This document shows, piece after piece, positions 1 to 7,931 of a DNA stretch of 64,000 nucleotides (the stretch's first letter is position 1; each line of letters opens with the position of its first letter). Below the pieces are notes generated by a model. That model was given only the letters and a program-made list of their open reading frames with translations, had not been told where the DNA came from and searched no databases. This DNA is from Nonomuraea africana (lineage in GTDB: Bacteria; Actinomycetota; Actinomycetes; Streptosporangiales; Streptosporangiaceae): the NCBI RefSeq assembly GCF_014873535.1, contig NZ_JADBEF010000001.1:1116001-1180000 (forward strand). The letters run 5' to 3'. The translations under genes and the position numbers were made by a program.

Positions 1-111
1 AGCGCGGAGCCGGTCGTCCACGGGAAGCGTGAAGCGGGTCCCTCTCCCGGCCGTAGCCAGCACGAGATAGGTGCCGTCTTCGCTCACCGCGACGAGTCGG
101 AGCTCCTGCAT
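1..111 (-). CDS. sepH: Septation protein SepH (DUF3071), N-terminal part only, runs off the left edge
   Basis: An ATG at 109-111 on the minus strand is preceded by an AAGGGA ribosome site. It opens a frame that reads to the window edge and starts MQELRLVAVSEDGTYLVLA. This is the conserved beginning of the actinobacterial DUF3071/SepH proteins, which stimulate FtsZ assembly during septation. Only 37 codons are present, so the C-terminal part cannot be assessed. A subtilase-family gene lies upstream on the same strand, a common neighbour of sepH in actinomycetes. The identification rests on the N-terminal sequence alone. Confidence 0.75.
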   Translation of the reverse strand, partial: MQELRLVAVSEDGTYLVLATAGRGTRFTLPVDDRLRA

Positions 112-276
112 GCGAGTCCCTTCGTCAGCGTCGTGCTCAATCTTCCCCCGGACCCTTGAGTCTCTCGCGTGTGCCGGTTGCCTGCCAGCACCGTACCCGG
201 CATGTCCGAACATCGCCTTCATGGGATGGGCCCTGGCCGATGTGACGCCGGTCACATTTGTCGATTCCATCCGGGA

Positions 277-1179
277 TTACCGCCCGCCACCGTGCAGCAG
301 GAGGTTAGGGGTCCTCGACGGATTCTGGCGAATCGCGTCGCGCGCCGTTGTGGACTTCAGCCAAGACGCGAGAGTCGATGGGGCGGGGGCCGGATGGGAC
401 TCCAGGTGGCGGGCCACCGTACCGGCCGCCAGGGGTGAGGTCACGACGAGCACGCCGGACCGCCGCAGGCGGCGAGCGGCGGCGTTGACGGCGGGGGAGC
501 GCGCGGCGTCGACGGCCAGGACCGCGACGGCGGGACGCCGCGCGTGCCCGCGCACCCAGTCGAGCCCGGCGACCACGTCGGACAGCGGCCCCGAGCGGTC
601 GCAGCCGAGCACCTTCACCGAGGCGACGCGCGCGCCGGGCGCCGCGCCGTGCCTTCCGCCGGCGGCGAGCGCGGCGGTCCTGGTGCCGTGGCCGCCACAG
701 GCACGCCCCTGACCGCCGGTGGCGTCGAAGGCGCGCCACGCCCGGTCGCCGAACGTGCCACGGGTGACGTCCACGCCGGTGTCGAGGACGTAGACGGTCA
801 CGCCGCCACCGTTCGGAGATGTCGAGGACGGCGCGCGTCGCGGGGGCAGGCCGAGCGCGTGGACCTCACGGTCGGGCTCCACCGCGCGCACCCTCGAATC
901 GGCGCGCAGGACGGCGGCCTCGTCGTCGGTCAGCCAGGTCGCGAACCCCGGCAGCGCCGAGGTGTAGTAGCGGCGCACGCGCAGCCGGCCGTCGGCCAGC
1001 AGGGAGCGGGCCTCGGCCCGGTCCACGGCGGTCACCAGGTAGGGACGCGGCGGCTGGCCGGGGGCGGGCGCGGGGGCGGTGGGGACCACCACGGAGGCCA
1101 CCACGGGAGCAGCTGTCGTGACGGCCGTCGCCAGGGCCGCGGCGGCGTACACGGAAGGGAGTCCGAATCGGCGGGGCAC
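277..1179 (-). CDS. Secreted S8 (subtilisin-like) peptidase homologue lacking the catalytic-serine segment
   Basis: The protein has 300 aa and a GTG start. A hydrophobic signal-like N-terminus (about 1-30) is followed by an inhibitor-like prodomain (about 45-105). The catalytic Asp is in VYVLDTGVD (about 130) and the catalytic His in GGHGTRTAALAAG (about 163). The expected block with the oxyanion Asn and the GTS-M/A catalytic serine is missing. The chain runs from RRSGVLVVTS straight into PLAAGTVARHLESHP, which normally follows directly after the GTSxAxP motif. Roughly 70-80 residues appear deleted in frame, so proteolysis is unlikely. The start is followed by a normal signal sequence. Neighbours are sepH downstream and a divergent membrane protein upstream. 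It could be a true pseudoenzyme, a recent deletion or an assembly error. Confidence 0.75.
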   Translation of the reverse strand: MPRRFGLPSVYAAAALATAVTTAAPVVASVVVPTAPAPAPGQPPRPYLVTAVDRAEARSLLADGRLRVRRYYTSALPGFATWLTDDEAAVLRADSRVRAVEPDREVHALGLPPRRAPSSTSPNGGGVTVYVLDTGVDVTRGTFGDRAWRAFDATGGQGRACGGHGTRTAALAAGGRHGAAPGARVASVKVLGCDRSGPLSDVVAGLDWVRGHARRPAVAVLAVDAARSPAVNAAARRLRRSGVLVVTSPLAAGTVARHLESHPAPAPSTLASWLKSTTARDAIRQNPSRTPNLLLHGGGR

Positions 1180-1291
1180 GGCTGTCGAATCTGCCTGTCA
1201 CGCAGGTCACAGGAACAACAGGACACGCGGCCGCGTCTATTACGAGAAAGCTTTTTACCGAACGCGGGACAAGAAGGGACTGATCCGGGGG

Positions 1292-2104
1292 ATGAGCGGC
1301 GAGCAGCCCAGATTCGAGCTGAGCGTGCCGCAGATCGCAGGGGGAGCACTGGCCGCGGTGACCGCGGCGGTGGCGGCGTCGTACCTCGGGGTGGCCGGGA
1401 CGTTCGTGGGGGCCGCGGTGGCGAGCATCGCCAGCACCGTCGGCGGCGCCGTGTACACGCACTACCTCAAGCGGGCCAACGACCAGATCAAGCAGCACAC
1501 GGTGATCGCCTGGAAGGACAGGGACGAGCCGCCGGTCCACGTGGAGGGTGAGGGTGAACTGGCCACGGCCGCGCGCGCCACCGTCCGCTCGGCGGAGCAC
1601 GACTCCGACACGCTGGTGATGGCGCCGATCGAGCGGCGCAGGCGGGTGCCGTGGCTGCGGCTGCTGGCCGCCGCCGCGCTCGTCTTCGCGATCAGCACCG
1701 GGGCGATCCTCGCCTACCAGGGCGTTTCGGGCTCACGGGTGGACGAGCAGACGAGGGGCGCCCGCGACGTGCCCGCGGTGGAGCACCACAAGGCGCCCCA
1801 GCACGAGCGCGAGGACGACGGCCCGGTCGCGCCGCCCACGTCGGCGACCCCCGGCGCGCCGAGCGAGACGCCCACCCCCACCCCCACCCCGACGCCCACG
1901 CCGACACCGACGCCCAGCGGCACCCCGACGCCGGCGCCGAGCACGCAGGAGCCCACGGGCACACCCGCGCCCGGCGAGTCCACGCCCGGCGCGGAGCCGA
2001 CGGGGAGCGAGGAGCCCACGCAGGACCAGGGCGACGGCGGTACCGAACCCGATCAGGGCGCTCCCGAGCAGGACGGCATGGAGAGCGTCCCCGAGGGCCC
2101 CTGA
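1292..2104 (+). CDS. Two-pass membrane protein with a Thr/Pro-rich extracytoplasmic tail
   Basis: The protein has 270 aa. The start is taken at the ATG beginning MSGEQPRFELSVPQIAGG, preceded by a GGGGG-rich ribosome site; the frame is open further upstream. A first hydrophobic stretch spans about 14-50 (alanine- and valine-rich). A second membrane segment (about 112-132, LRLLAAAALVFAISTGAIL) is preceded by basic residues. The remainder is low-complexity, with a run of Thr-Pro dipeptides at about 192-206 followed by acidic, Pro-rich sequence. This arrangement suggests an anchored protein with a wall-spanning stalk. I do not recognise a family. It lies divergent from the subtilase and 9 bp before the sigma-factor remnant. 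Confidence 0.7.
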   Translation: MSGEQPRFELSVPQIAGGALAAVTAAVAASYLGVAGTFVGAAVASIASTVGGAVYTHYLKRANDQIKQHTVIAWKDRDEPPVHVEGEGELATAARATVRSAEHDSDTLVMAPIERRRRVPWLRLLAAAALVFAISTGAILAYQGVSGSRVDEQTRGARDVPAVEHHKAPQHEREDDGPVAPPTSATPGAPSETPTPTPTPTPTPTPTPSGTPTPAPSTQEPTGTPAPGESTPGAEPTGSEEPTQDQGDGGTEPDQGAPEQDGMESVPEGP

Positions 2105-2113
2105 CTTCGTAGG

Positions 2114-2413
2114 ATGCCGACTGTGAGCGCACGTGAGGCGGCGGAGTTCGAGACCTTCAGGCCGCGCCTGTTCTCGCTGGCCTACCGGCTGCTCGGCTCG
2201 GCAAAGGGCGCCGCCGAGGTGGGCGTCGCCATCGGCGAGGTCAACGGCCAGCCCGCCCTGTACGGCGCGGCGCAGGGCCGCCTGCTGGGCGTCATGGTGC
2301 TGGAGGTCACCGACGGCCTGGTCAGCGCGGTCAGGTCGGTGGCCAACCCCGACAAGCTCGTCCACATGGCAGCGCGGCTGCGCACTCAGGCGCCGAGCAC
2401 GGTGTCCAGGTAG
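2114..2413 (+). pseudogene. ECF41 (SigJ-like) sigma factor with a large internal deletion
   Basis: The 99-aa frame begins with FETFRPRLFSLAYRLLGSA, the conserved start of sigma region 2 in ECF41 factors. It then jumps to VNGQPALYGAAQGRLLGVMV and VRSVANPDKLVHMAARL, which belong to the end of the C-terminal SnoaL-like domain of the same family. Most of sigma2, all of sigma4 and much of the SnoaL domain (about 180-200 residues) are absent, yet the frame is preserved. The product cannot act as a sigma factor. It lies 9 bp after the membrane protein and converges on the lactone oxidase, whose 3' end it overlaps by 28 bp. The family call is from memory of conserved sequence. Confidence 0.7.
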
Positions 2414-3678
2414 GGGTTGGCGAACACCCGCGCGGGGTCGAGACTGTCGCGCAGTGCGACGAAGTCGGCGAAGCGCGGGTAGACCTTGCCCAGGTAGGCG
2501 GCGTCACGGGTGTGGAGCTTGCCCCAGTGCGGGCGCCCCTCCAGGCGGGTCATGATCTCCTCGACGCCCTCGAAGTAGGCCGGGTTCGGGGTCGGCCGGT
2601 AGACGTGGCAGGCGAGATAGGCCGACGGCCTGCCGTACGCGGTCGACAGCCACGCGTCGCTCGGCGGCGTCACCCGCACCTCGATCGGGAAGGTGATCTT
2701 CCAGTCCATCCGCTCGATCAGGTCGCGGGTCTCGCGCAGCGCCTGGCCGAGGCGCTCGCGCGGAACGGCGTACTCCATCTCGAGGAAGCGCACGTCGCGG
2801 ACCGAGGTGAAGATCTTGTAGGAGGTGTTCACCGACTCGGAGTCGCCGAGGAAGGCCGCGGAGACGGCGTTGAGCCTCGGGATGGCGGCGGGGAAGCGTC
2901 CGCCGACCCCGCACAGCGCCCCGAACACGGTGTTCTCCAGGAACACGTTGTCGAGCCAGTGCTTCAGCGCGCTCGGCGGCCGCGCCGGGCCCGGATGCCG
3001 GTTGTTGGTCTTGACCAGGCAGGCGTCGGTGTGCGGCAGCCAGAAGAAGTCGAGGTGCTCGTTGGCCGAGGTCATTGTGTCGAGCCGGTCGAGGATCTCG
3101 CTCAGCGGCATGGCCTGCCGCCGGTTGTGGAGCAGGAAGGCCGGTTCCACCCGCAGCGTGACGGCCGTCAGCACGCCCAGCGCGCCGAGCCCGACCCTGG
3201 CCGCGTCGAACAGGTCCTCGCCCGGCGAGGTGGTCACGACCGAGCCGTCGGCGAGTACCAACTCCAGCTTGAGCACCTGGTCGGCCAGGCCGCCGGTGTC
3301 GCGCCCGGTGCCGTGCGTGCCGGTCTGGATCGCGCCGGCGACCGTCTGCGCGGTGATGTCGCCCATGACGGCCAGGGCGAGGCCGCGCCGGTCGAGCTCC
3401 TCGTTGAGCACGCTGAGCGGGGTGCCGGCCAGCACGCAGACCGAGCTGGAGCCGTTGTCCCTGGTGATGGAGCGAATGCCGGTCAGCCTTTGGGGACGCA
3501 GCATGATCCCGTCGGTGAGGGCCACCCCGGTGAAGGAATGGCCCGTGCCGACCATGCGGACGCGGCGCCCGCTCTCGGCGGCCTCCCGCACGGCCCGTGC
3601 CACGTCCTCCACCGAGGACGGCGTGCGCACCTCGGCCGGGGTGCCTGACTGGTTGCGGGCCCAGTTCGTGAAGAGCAT
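2386..3678 (-). CDS. FAD-linked D-arabinono-1,4-lactone oxidase / alditol-oxidase family enzyme
   Basis: The protein has 430 aa. The ATG beginning MLFTNWARNQSG is chosen because AGGAGGGG sits just upstream; the longer frame would run into the deacetylase gene. The N-terminal half is a PCMH-type FAD-binding domain (VRMVGTGHSFTGVALTDG, about 45-62, and the GTHGTG loop near 120). The C-terminal ALO domain ends with HWGKLHT and YPRFADFVALRDSLDPARVFANPYL, typical of aldonolactone and alditol oxidases. Such enzymes oxidise sugar lactones or polyols with O2. The actual substrate cannot be told from sequence. It stands after the deacetylase gene on the same strand with a small gap containing an inverted repeat. 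Confidence 0.85.
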   Translation of the reverse strand: MLFTNWARNQSGTPAEVRTPSSVEDVARAVREAAESGRRVRMVGTGHSFTGVALTDGIMLRPQRLTGIRSITRDNGSSSVCVLAGTPLSVLNEELDRRGLALAVMGDITAQTVAGAIQTGTHGTGRDTGGLADQVLKLELVLADGSVVTTSPGEDLFDAARVGLGALGVLTAVTLRVEPAFLLHNRRQAMPLSEILDRLDTMTSANEHLDFFWLPHTDACLVKTNNRHPGPARPPSALKHWLDNVFLENTVFGALCGVGGRFPAAIPRLNAVSAAFLGDSESVNTSYKIFTSVRDVRFLEMEYAVPRERLGQALRETRDLIERMDWKITFPIEVRVTPPSDAWLSTAYGRPSAYLACHVYRPTPNPAYFEGVEEIMTRLEGRPHWGKLHTRDAAYLGKVYPRFADFVALRDSLDPARVFANPYLDTVLGA

Positions 3679-3697
3679 GCACCCCTCCTGCGAATAA

Positions 3698-3717
3698 CGT
3701 TCGGTTAAACGCGAACG
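3698..3717. promoter_or_regulatory. Short inverted repeat upstream of the lactone oxidase
   Basis: CGTTCG at 3698-3703 and CGAACG at 3712-3717 form a 6+8+6 inverted repeat between the oxidase start and the deacetylase stop. The position suits an operator for the oxidase. No regulator is identified and the arms are short, so this is weak. Confidence 0.25.
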
Positions 3718-3721
3718 ATAC

Positions 3722-4435
3722 TCACTTCTCCCAGCCTTCGGGAACGGGGAAGATGTCACCGGGCTCGAGCTTCTGATCCTTGATCAGCTCGGAGACCGTC
3801 ACCAGGTGGTAGCCCTTCTTCTGGAGCGTCTTGATGAGCGACGGCATCGAGTCGACCGTCTGCTTCACCCAGTCGTGCATGAGGACGATGCTGCCCTGCT
3901 TGGCCACCGCGAGCGTCTGCTTCTTGATGGCCTCCTCGTTCTTGGACTCCCAGTCGCGCGAGCCGCCGGTCCACAGGATCATCGGCATCCCGAACTCCGC
4001 GGCGATGTCGGAGACCTGGATGTCGGCCATGCCGTACGGCGGGCGCAGCAGCTTGGGCTCGACGCCCGCGACCTGCTTGATGATGTCCTGCGTCTTCTGG
4101 ATCTCGCTCCGGATGGCCGCCGGACCGATCGTGGTGAAGTTCGGGTGGCTGTAGCTGTGGTTGCCCAGCTCGTGCCCCTCGACCGCCATGCGCTTGGCGA
4201 AGGCGGGGCGCGACTTCACGTACTGACCTTCCAGGAAGAAGGTCGCCTTGGCGTTGTGCTTCTTCAGCGTGTCGAGCAGCTCGCCCGCGTACTTGCTCGG
4301 TCCGTCGTCGAAGGTCAGGGCGATGCACTTGACCTGCGTGCAGTCGACCGGCTTCGGGGCGGCCGACGCGGCGCCTGGGGTCAGAGTGACGGCGACAGCC
4401 GCGATAGCTAGAAGTGAAGCAAAATGTCGGGACAT
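3722..4435 (-). CDS. Secreted polysaccharide deacetylase (NodB / carbohydrate esterase 4)
   Basis: The protein has 237 aa. A cleavable signal peptide ends near ASAAPKP (about 26). The NodB motifs are all present in order: TFDDG (motif 1, base and metal Asp), HSYSHPN (motif 2, metal His pair), RPPYG (motif 3), GSRDW (motif 4) and LMHDW (motif 5). This predicts a metal-dependent N-deacetylase acting outside the membrane on peptidoglycan, chitin-like or other N-acetylated glycans. The length matches a minimal single-domain enzyme. The MFS gene lies upstream in the same orientation, with no obvious operonic spacing. Confidence 0.92.
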   Translation of the reverse strand: MSRHFASLLAIAAVAVTLTPGAASAAPKPVDCTQVKCIALTFDDGPSKYAGELLDTLKKHNAKATFFLEGQYVKSRPAFAKRMAVEGHELGNHSYSHPNFTTIGPAAIRSEIQKTQDIIKQVAGVEPKLLRPPYGMADIQVSDIAAEFGMPMILWTGGSRDWESKNEEAIKKQTLAVAKQGSIVLMHDWVKQTVDSMPSLIKTLQKKGYHLVTVSELIKDQKLEPGDIFPVPEGWEK

Positions 4436-4489
4436 AACAGACTTTCCTAAGTGAAGGGGGTGTCTGAGGGATCTCCCGACCGTAGCGGA

Positions 4490-5692
4490 TCACCCTTCGG
4501 CCGGTGAAGGCGCCTCGGGAAGTCTCAGCAAACCCGAACCTCCGATGCCCACGATCGCCGCCAGCAGCGCGCACGCGAGCGAGAAGCCGTAGGCGTTGGA
4601 GGCGCCGAACGCCTCGGTGAGCCGTCCGCCCGCCCACGCGCCGACCGCCACGCCGAACCCGATCGAGGTGGAGATCCACGCCATGCCCTCGGTGAGCAGC
4701 GACGCGGGCACCAGCCGTTCGGTCAGCGAGAAACCGGTGATGAGCGTCGGCGAGATCGCCAGGCCCGCGACGAACAGGGCGATCGCCATGACGGGCGCGC
4801 TGCCGACGAACGCGATCGGCAGCAGTCCCACCGCGAACACGATGATCGCCCTGATGAACCTGGCGCGCAGCGAGAGCCGCCACGAGCGCGAGCCGAACCA
4901 CAGGCCCGACACCATCGAGCCGCCCGCGAAGGCCGCGAGCAGGAAGCCGGCCGCGCTCTTGACGCCCTTCTCGTCGGCGAAGGCGACGGTGATCAGGTCG
5001 ACCGAGCCGAAGACCGCGCCGAGCGCGAGGTAGACGCACGACAGCAACGCGATGGCCGGGATGGTGATCGGGCTGCCGCCCGTGTGCCGTACGCCGGTGA
5101 CCGGAGGTTCGGTGCCGCGCTGCATCGCGAACGCCAGCGAGCCCCCCAGCATGAACACCAGCGCCACGATCAGGCCCGCGTACGGGTTGATCGCCGTGGC
5201 CAGCACCGTCACCATCGCGGGGCCCGTGACGAAGATGACCTCGTCGGCCACCGACTCGAAGGCGAAGGCGGTGTGCAGCTTCGCCGAGCCGCCCAGCAGG
5301 TTCGACCAGCGGGCGCGCACCATCGAGCCGAGCGAGACCGAACTCGCGCCCACGATGAAGCCGCTGACGTAGAGGGTCCAGTGCGGCAGGCCCCAGAGCG
5401 CGCACAGCATGAGCGCGACCAGCGCGACGGCGTTGAGAACGGCGAGTGGCACGACGACCCTCGCCTGCCCGAACCTGTCGACCAGACGGCCGGACAGCGG
5501 GGCGGCGACGGCGTAGGAGATGTTCGTGGTGGCGGCGACCGCGCCTGCCGTGGCGTACGAGCCGGTGATCAACGAGATGAGAAGGATGATCCCGATGCCG
5601 AGCATGGACATCGGCATCCTGCCGATGAATCCCGCGACGACGAATCCCTTGACTCCGGGCGTGTTGAACAGCCCCCGGTACGGCCCGACCAC
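4490..5692 (-). CDS. Major facilitator superfamily transporter
   Basis: The protein has 400 aa from a GTG start (VVGPYRGLFNTPGVKG), chosen because GGGGGGA precedes it and because the longer frame would enter the divergent transglycosylase gene. About twelve hydrophobic segments are visible. Between TM2 and TM3 there is an MFS loop (SGRLVDRFGQARVV, equivalent to GxLaDrxGrr). The N-terminal RMPMSMLGIGIILLI and the central ALLSCVYLALG resemble the YfcJ/NarK-like drug-efflux groups. The substrate is not predictable. It is transcribed divergently from the lytic transglycosylase with an 82-bp gap. Confidence 0.82.
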   Translation of the reverse strand: MVGPYRGLFNTPGVKGFVVAGFIGRMPMSMLGIGIILLISLITGSYATAGAVAATTNISYAVAAPLSGRLVDRFGQARVVVPLAVLNAVALVALMLCALWGLPHWTLYVSGFIVGASSVSLGSMVRARWSNLLGGSAKLHTAFAFESVADEVIFVTGPAMVTVLATAINPYAGLIVALVFMLGGSLAFAMQRGTEPPVTGVRHTGGSPITIPAIALLSCVYLALGAVFGSVDLITVAFADEKGVKSAAGFLLAAFAGGSMVSGLWFGSRSWRLSLRARFIRAIIVFAVGLLPIAFVGSAPVMAIALFVAGLAISPTLITGFSLTERLVPASLLTEGMAWISTSIGFGVAVGAWAGGRLTEAFGASNAYGFSLACALLAAIVGIGGSGLLRLPEAPSPAEG

Positions 5693-5774
5693 TGCGTCCC
5701 CCCACTCTTCAAGCGCACAACCTTTGCGCACCGTCTGTCCGGACAGCAAGTGATTTTCCGCTCGATCGTCTAAC

Positions 5775-6932
5775 GTGTGCCGAGTGTCTGCTCTTCCCTC
5801 CGTCCGTGGGTTCTTGATCGTCACGGCCGTCGTGGTGTCGGTGGGCGCCGCGGGCGCGTTCGCTCTCGTGCTGAACGAGCAGAAGGATCCGCCGCCCGCC
5901 GTCACGCTCAAGTCGGAGACCCCGCGCCTGGAGGCGATGGCGCCGGTACGGCGGTTCGGGCAGGGCGGCCCGGGTGTCACCGTCACCCCGCCGCGCCTGC
6001 TGGCCATCACCCCCGGCACGGTGCCGAAGGGGACGCGTTACAAGCTGGCCGCGCTCAAGCACGTGCAGAAGGTCATCGTCGTCGACGCCGGCTCGGTCAA
6101 GGTGGCGGGCACGGCGGTGAACCTGCTGGCGGTCGAGCCGGCGGAGTACCGCTCGTGGACCCCGCAGGCGGTCGCCGACCAGCCCGAGGTGTGGAGCGCG
6201 CTGGCCAGGGGCGAGCTGGTCGCCGACACGGCCGCGGCGCGCAGGTTCGGGATGGTGCTCGGCGCGTCCTACCAGATCGACGGCGGGCCCAGGCTGCGCG
6301 TGGCCGCCTCCGCCACGCTCGGCCTGCCGGGCGTGGACGGCATCGTCAGCGCCGAGGTCGGCCGCCGCCTCGGCCTGTTGCCCGGCGTGGCGGTGCTCCT
6401 GCACGGCAAGGAGGGCAAGATCAGCGCGGCCGGTGTGCGGAGGCTGCTGGGCAAGGGCGGGCAGGTGCTCGCCGTCGGCGCCCGCGGGGCCGCCGCCCAG
6501 CCCAGGGCGGGCGACCAGCAGGCCGCCGGACCGCCCGAGAAGCAGGTCGTCCGGCAGGGCAGCTACCTGGAGCTCTACAAGGCCGCCGCCACCCGCTGCC
6601 CCGGCCTGTCATGGACGGTGCTGGCGGCGATCGGCCAGGTGGAGAGCTCGCACGGGCGCAACAACGGCCCGTCGAGCGCGGGCGCGCTCGGCCCCATGCA
6701 GTTCATGCCCGCCACCTGGAAGGCCTACGGCGTGGACGGCGACGGCGACGGCCGCAAGGACATCTGGAGCCCCTACGACGCCGTGCCCGGCGCCGCCAAC
6801 TACCTGTGCGCCAACGGCGCCGGCCAGGGCGGGCAGAAGCTGCGCAAGGCCGTGTGGTTCTACAACCACTCGTGGGACTACGTGAACAAGGTCCTCAGCC
6901 TCTCGGACGCCTACGCCCGCGCCTACGCCTGA
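5775..6932 (+). CDS. Membrane-anchored lytic transglycosylase (SLT/MltB-like)
   Basis: The protein has 385 aa. GTG at 5775 is used; GTG at 5784 is equally possible. A single N-terminal membrane segment (FLIVTAVVVSVGAAGAFAL) is followed by a linker of about 200 residues without recognised domains. The C-terminal catalytic domain (about 270-385) contains WTVLAAIGQVESSHGRN, whose Glu is the likely catalytic acid. It continues with ALGPMQFMPATWKAYGVDGDGDG and PYDAVPGAANYLCANG, characteristic of the actinobacterial soluble transglycosylase family. The role is cleavage of the MurNAc-GlcNAc bond in peptidoglycan outside the membrane. It is divergent from the MFS gene and convergent with ferrochelatase. 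Confidence 0.88.
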   Translation: MCRVSALPSVRGFLIVTAVVVSVGAAGAFALVLNEQKDPPPAVTLKSETPRLEAMAPVRRFGQGGPGVTVTPPRLLAITPGTVPKGTRYKLAALKHVQKVIVVDAGSVKVAGTAVNLLAVEPAEYRSWTPQAVADQPEVWSALARGELVADTAAARRFGMVLGASYQIDGGPRLRVAASATLGLPGVDGIVSAEVGRRLGLLPGVAVLLHGKEGKISAAGVRRLLGKGGQVLAVGARGAAAQPRAGDQQAAGPPEKQVVRQGSYLELYKAAATRCPGLSWTVLAAIGQVESSHGRNNGPSSAGALGPMQFMPATWKAYGVDGDGDGRKDIWSPYDAVPGAANYLCANGAGQGGQKLRKAVWFYNHSWDYVNKVLSLSDAYARAYA

Positions 6933-6943
6933 CGCCGTAGTGC

Positions 6944-7891
6944 CTACGCCTGACGCCGTACCGGCGGGGGGCAGCAGGTGAGCGGGCACGGGTCGGGCTC
7001 GGGCTCGGCCATCAGCTCGCGCACCATCCGCACGAACGCGGGGTGCGTGCCCGCCGTGGCCGCCCGCTCCAGCGGCAGCCCCAGCTCGGCGGCCAGCTGC
7101 CTAGCCTCGACGTCGAGGTCGAAGATGACCTCCATGTGATCGGAGACGAACCCGATCGGCACCAGCACGACCGCCGGAGCCGTGGTCTTCCTCAAATGGT
7201 CCAGCACGTCGGGCTCCAGCCACGGCACCTGGGGAGGGCCGCTGCGCGACTGCCAGACCAGGTCCCACGGCTCGTCGCGGCCGAGCGCCCTGCTGACCAG
7301 CTCGGCCGACCTGCGCAGCTGCGCCTCGTAGAGCCCGCCGGACGGCCCCGCCGTCCGCGCCATCGAGACCGGGATGCTGTGCGCGGTGAACACCAGCCTG
7401 GCGTCGTCGCGGCCGAGCCGGTCGAGTGCCTGCCTGGTGTGGTCGGCCACCGCGGCGACGAACCCAGGATGGTCCCCGAAGTGCCGCATCTTGACCAGCT
7501 CGGGGCCGCCCTCCACGGAGATGCGCGCGATGTCCTCGTAGTACTGGCGGCAGCTGGAGTACCCCGCGAACGCCGAGGTGGCGAAGACCGCCGCCTTCCT
7601 GACGCCGTCGGCCGTCATCTTTCGCACGGTGTCCTCGCCGAACGGGTGCCAGTTGCGGTTGCCCCAGTAGATCGGCACGTCCAGCTCGGGCCGCAGCGCC
7701 TCGATCAGGTCGCGGTTCTGCTGGTTGATCGGGCTGATCCCGCCGAAGGACTGGTAGTGCTCGGCCACCTCGAGCAGCCGCTCGCGTGGCACCCCTCTGC
7801 CCCGCACGACGTTCTCCAGGAACGGCATCACGTCGTCGGGCCCCTCGGGACCGCCGAAGGACAACAGCAGCAGCGCGTCGTAGTTCCCCAC
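6944..7891 (-). CDS. hemH: Ferrochelatase (coproporphyrin III type expected in actinobacteria)
   Basis: The protein has 315 aa from a GTG start ([17 protein letters not shown]). The alternative ATG at 7945 would overlap the divergent peptidase start. Family hallmarks are [21 protein letters not shown] at the N-terminus, the catalytic-His segment [12 protein letters not shown] (about 165-176) and the metal-site segment [17 protein letters not shown] (about 240-256). The C-terminus carries CPLTCC, consistent with the Cys ligands of the [2Fe-2S] cluster known in actinobacterial enzymes. It inserts Fe2+ into the porphyrin ring in haem synthesis. In this phylum the substrate is normally coproporphyrin III (CpfC nomenclature); that point is family knowledge. 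Confidence 0.93.
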   Translation of the reverse strand: MGNYDALLLLSFGGPEGPDDVMPFLENVVRGRGVPRERLLEVAEHYQSFGGISPINQQNRDLIEALRPELDVPIYWGNRNWHPFGEDTVRKMTADGVRKAAVFATSAFAGYSSCRQYYEDIARISVEGGPELVKMRHFGDHPGFVAAVADHTRQALDRLGRDDARLVFTAHSIPVSMARTAGPSGGLYEAQLRRSAELVSRALGRDEPWDLVWQSRSGPPQVPWLEPDVLDHLRKTTAPAVVLVPIGFVSDHMEVIFDLDVEARQLAAELGLPLERAATAGTHPAFVRMVRELMAEPEPDPCPLTCCPPPVRRQA

Positions 7892-7931
7892 GCTGGTAAG
7901 CCTAGGGGGGTCAGGCTGTAGGTTCGGTGGC

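Noticed and set aside
71..1551. Long overlapping frames on both strands across the subtilase region
   Set aside because: They are GC-driven shadows of the subtilase and the membrane-protein gene, with Arg/Ala/Gly-rich nonsense composition and no ribosome sites.
1870..1915. Microsatellite at the Thr-Pro codons
   Set aside because: It is ordinary low-complexity coding sequence for a wall-spanning stalk.
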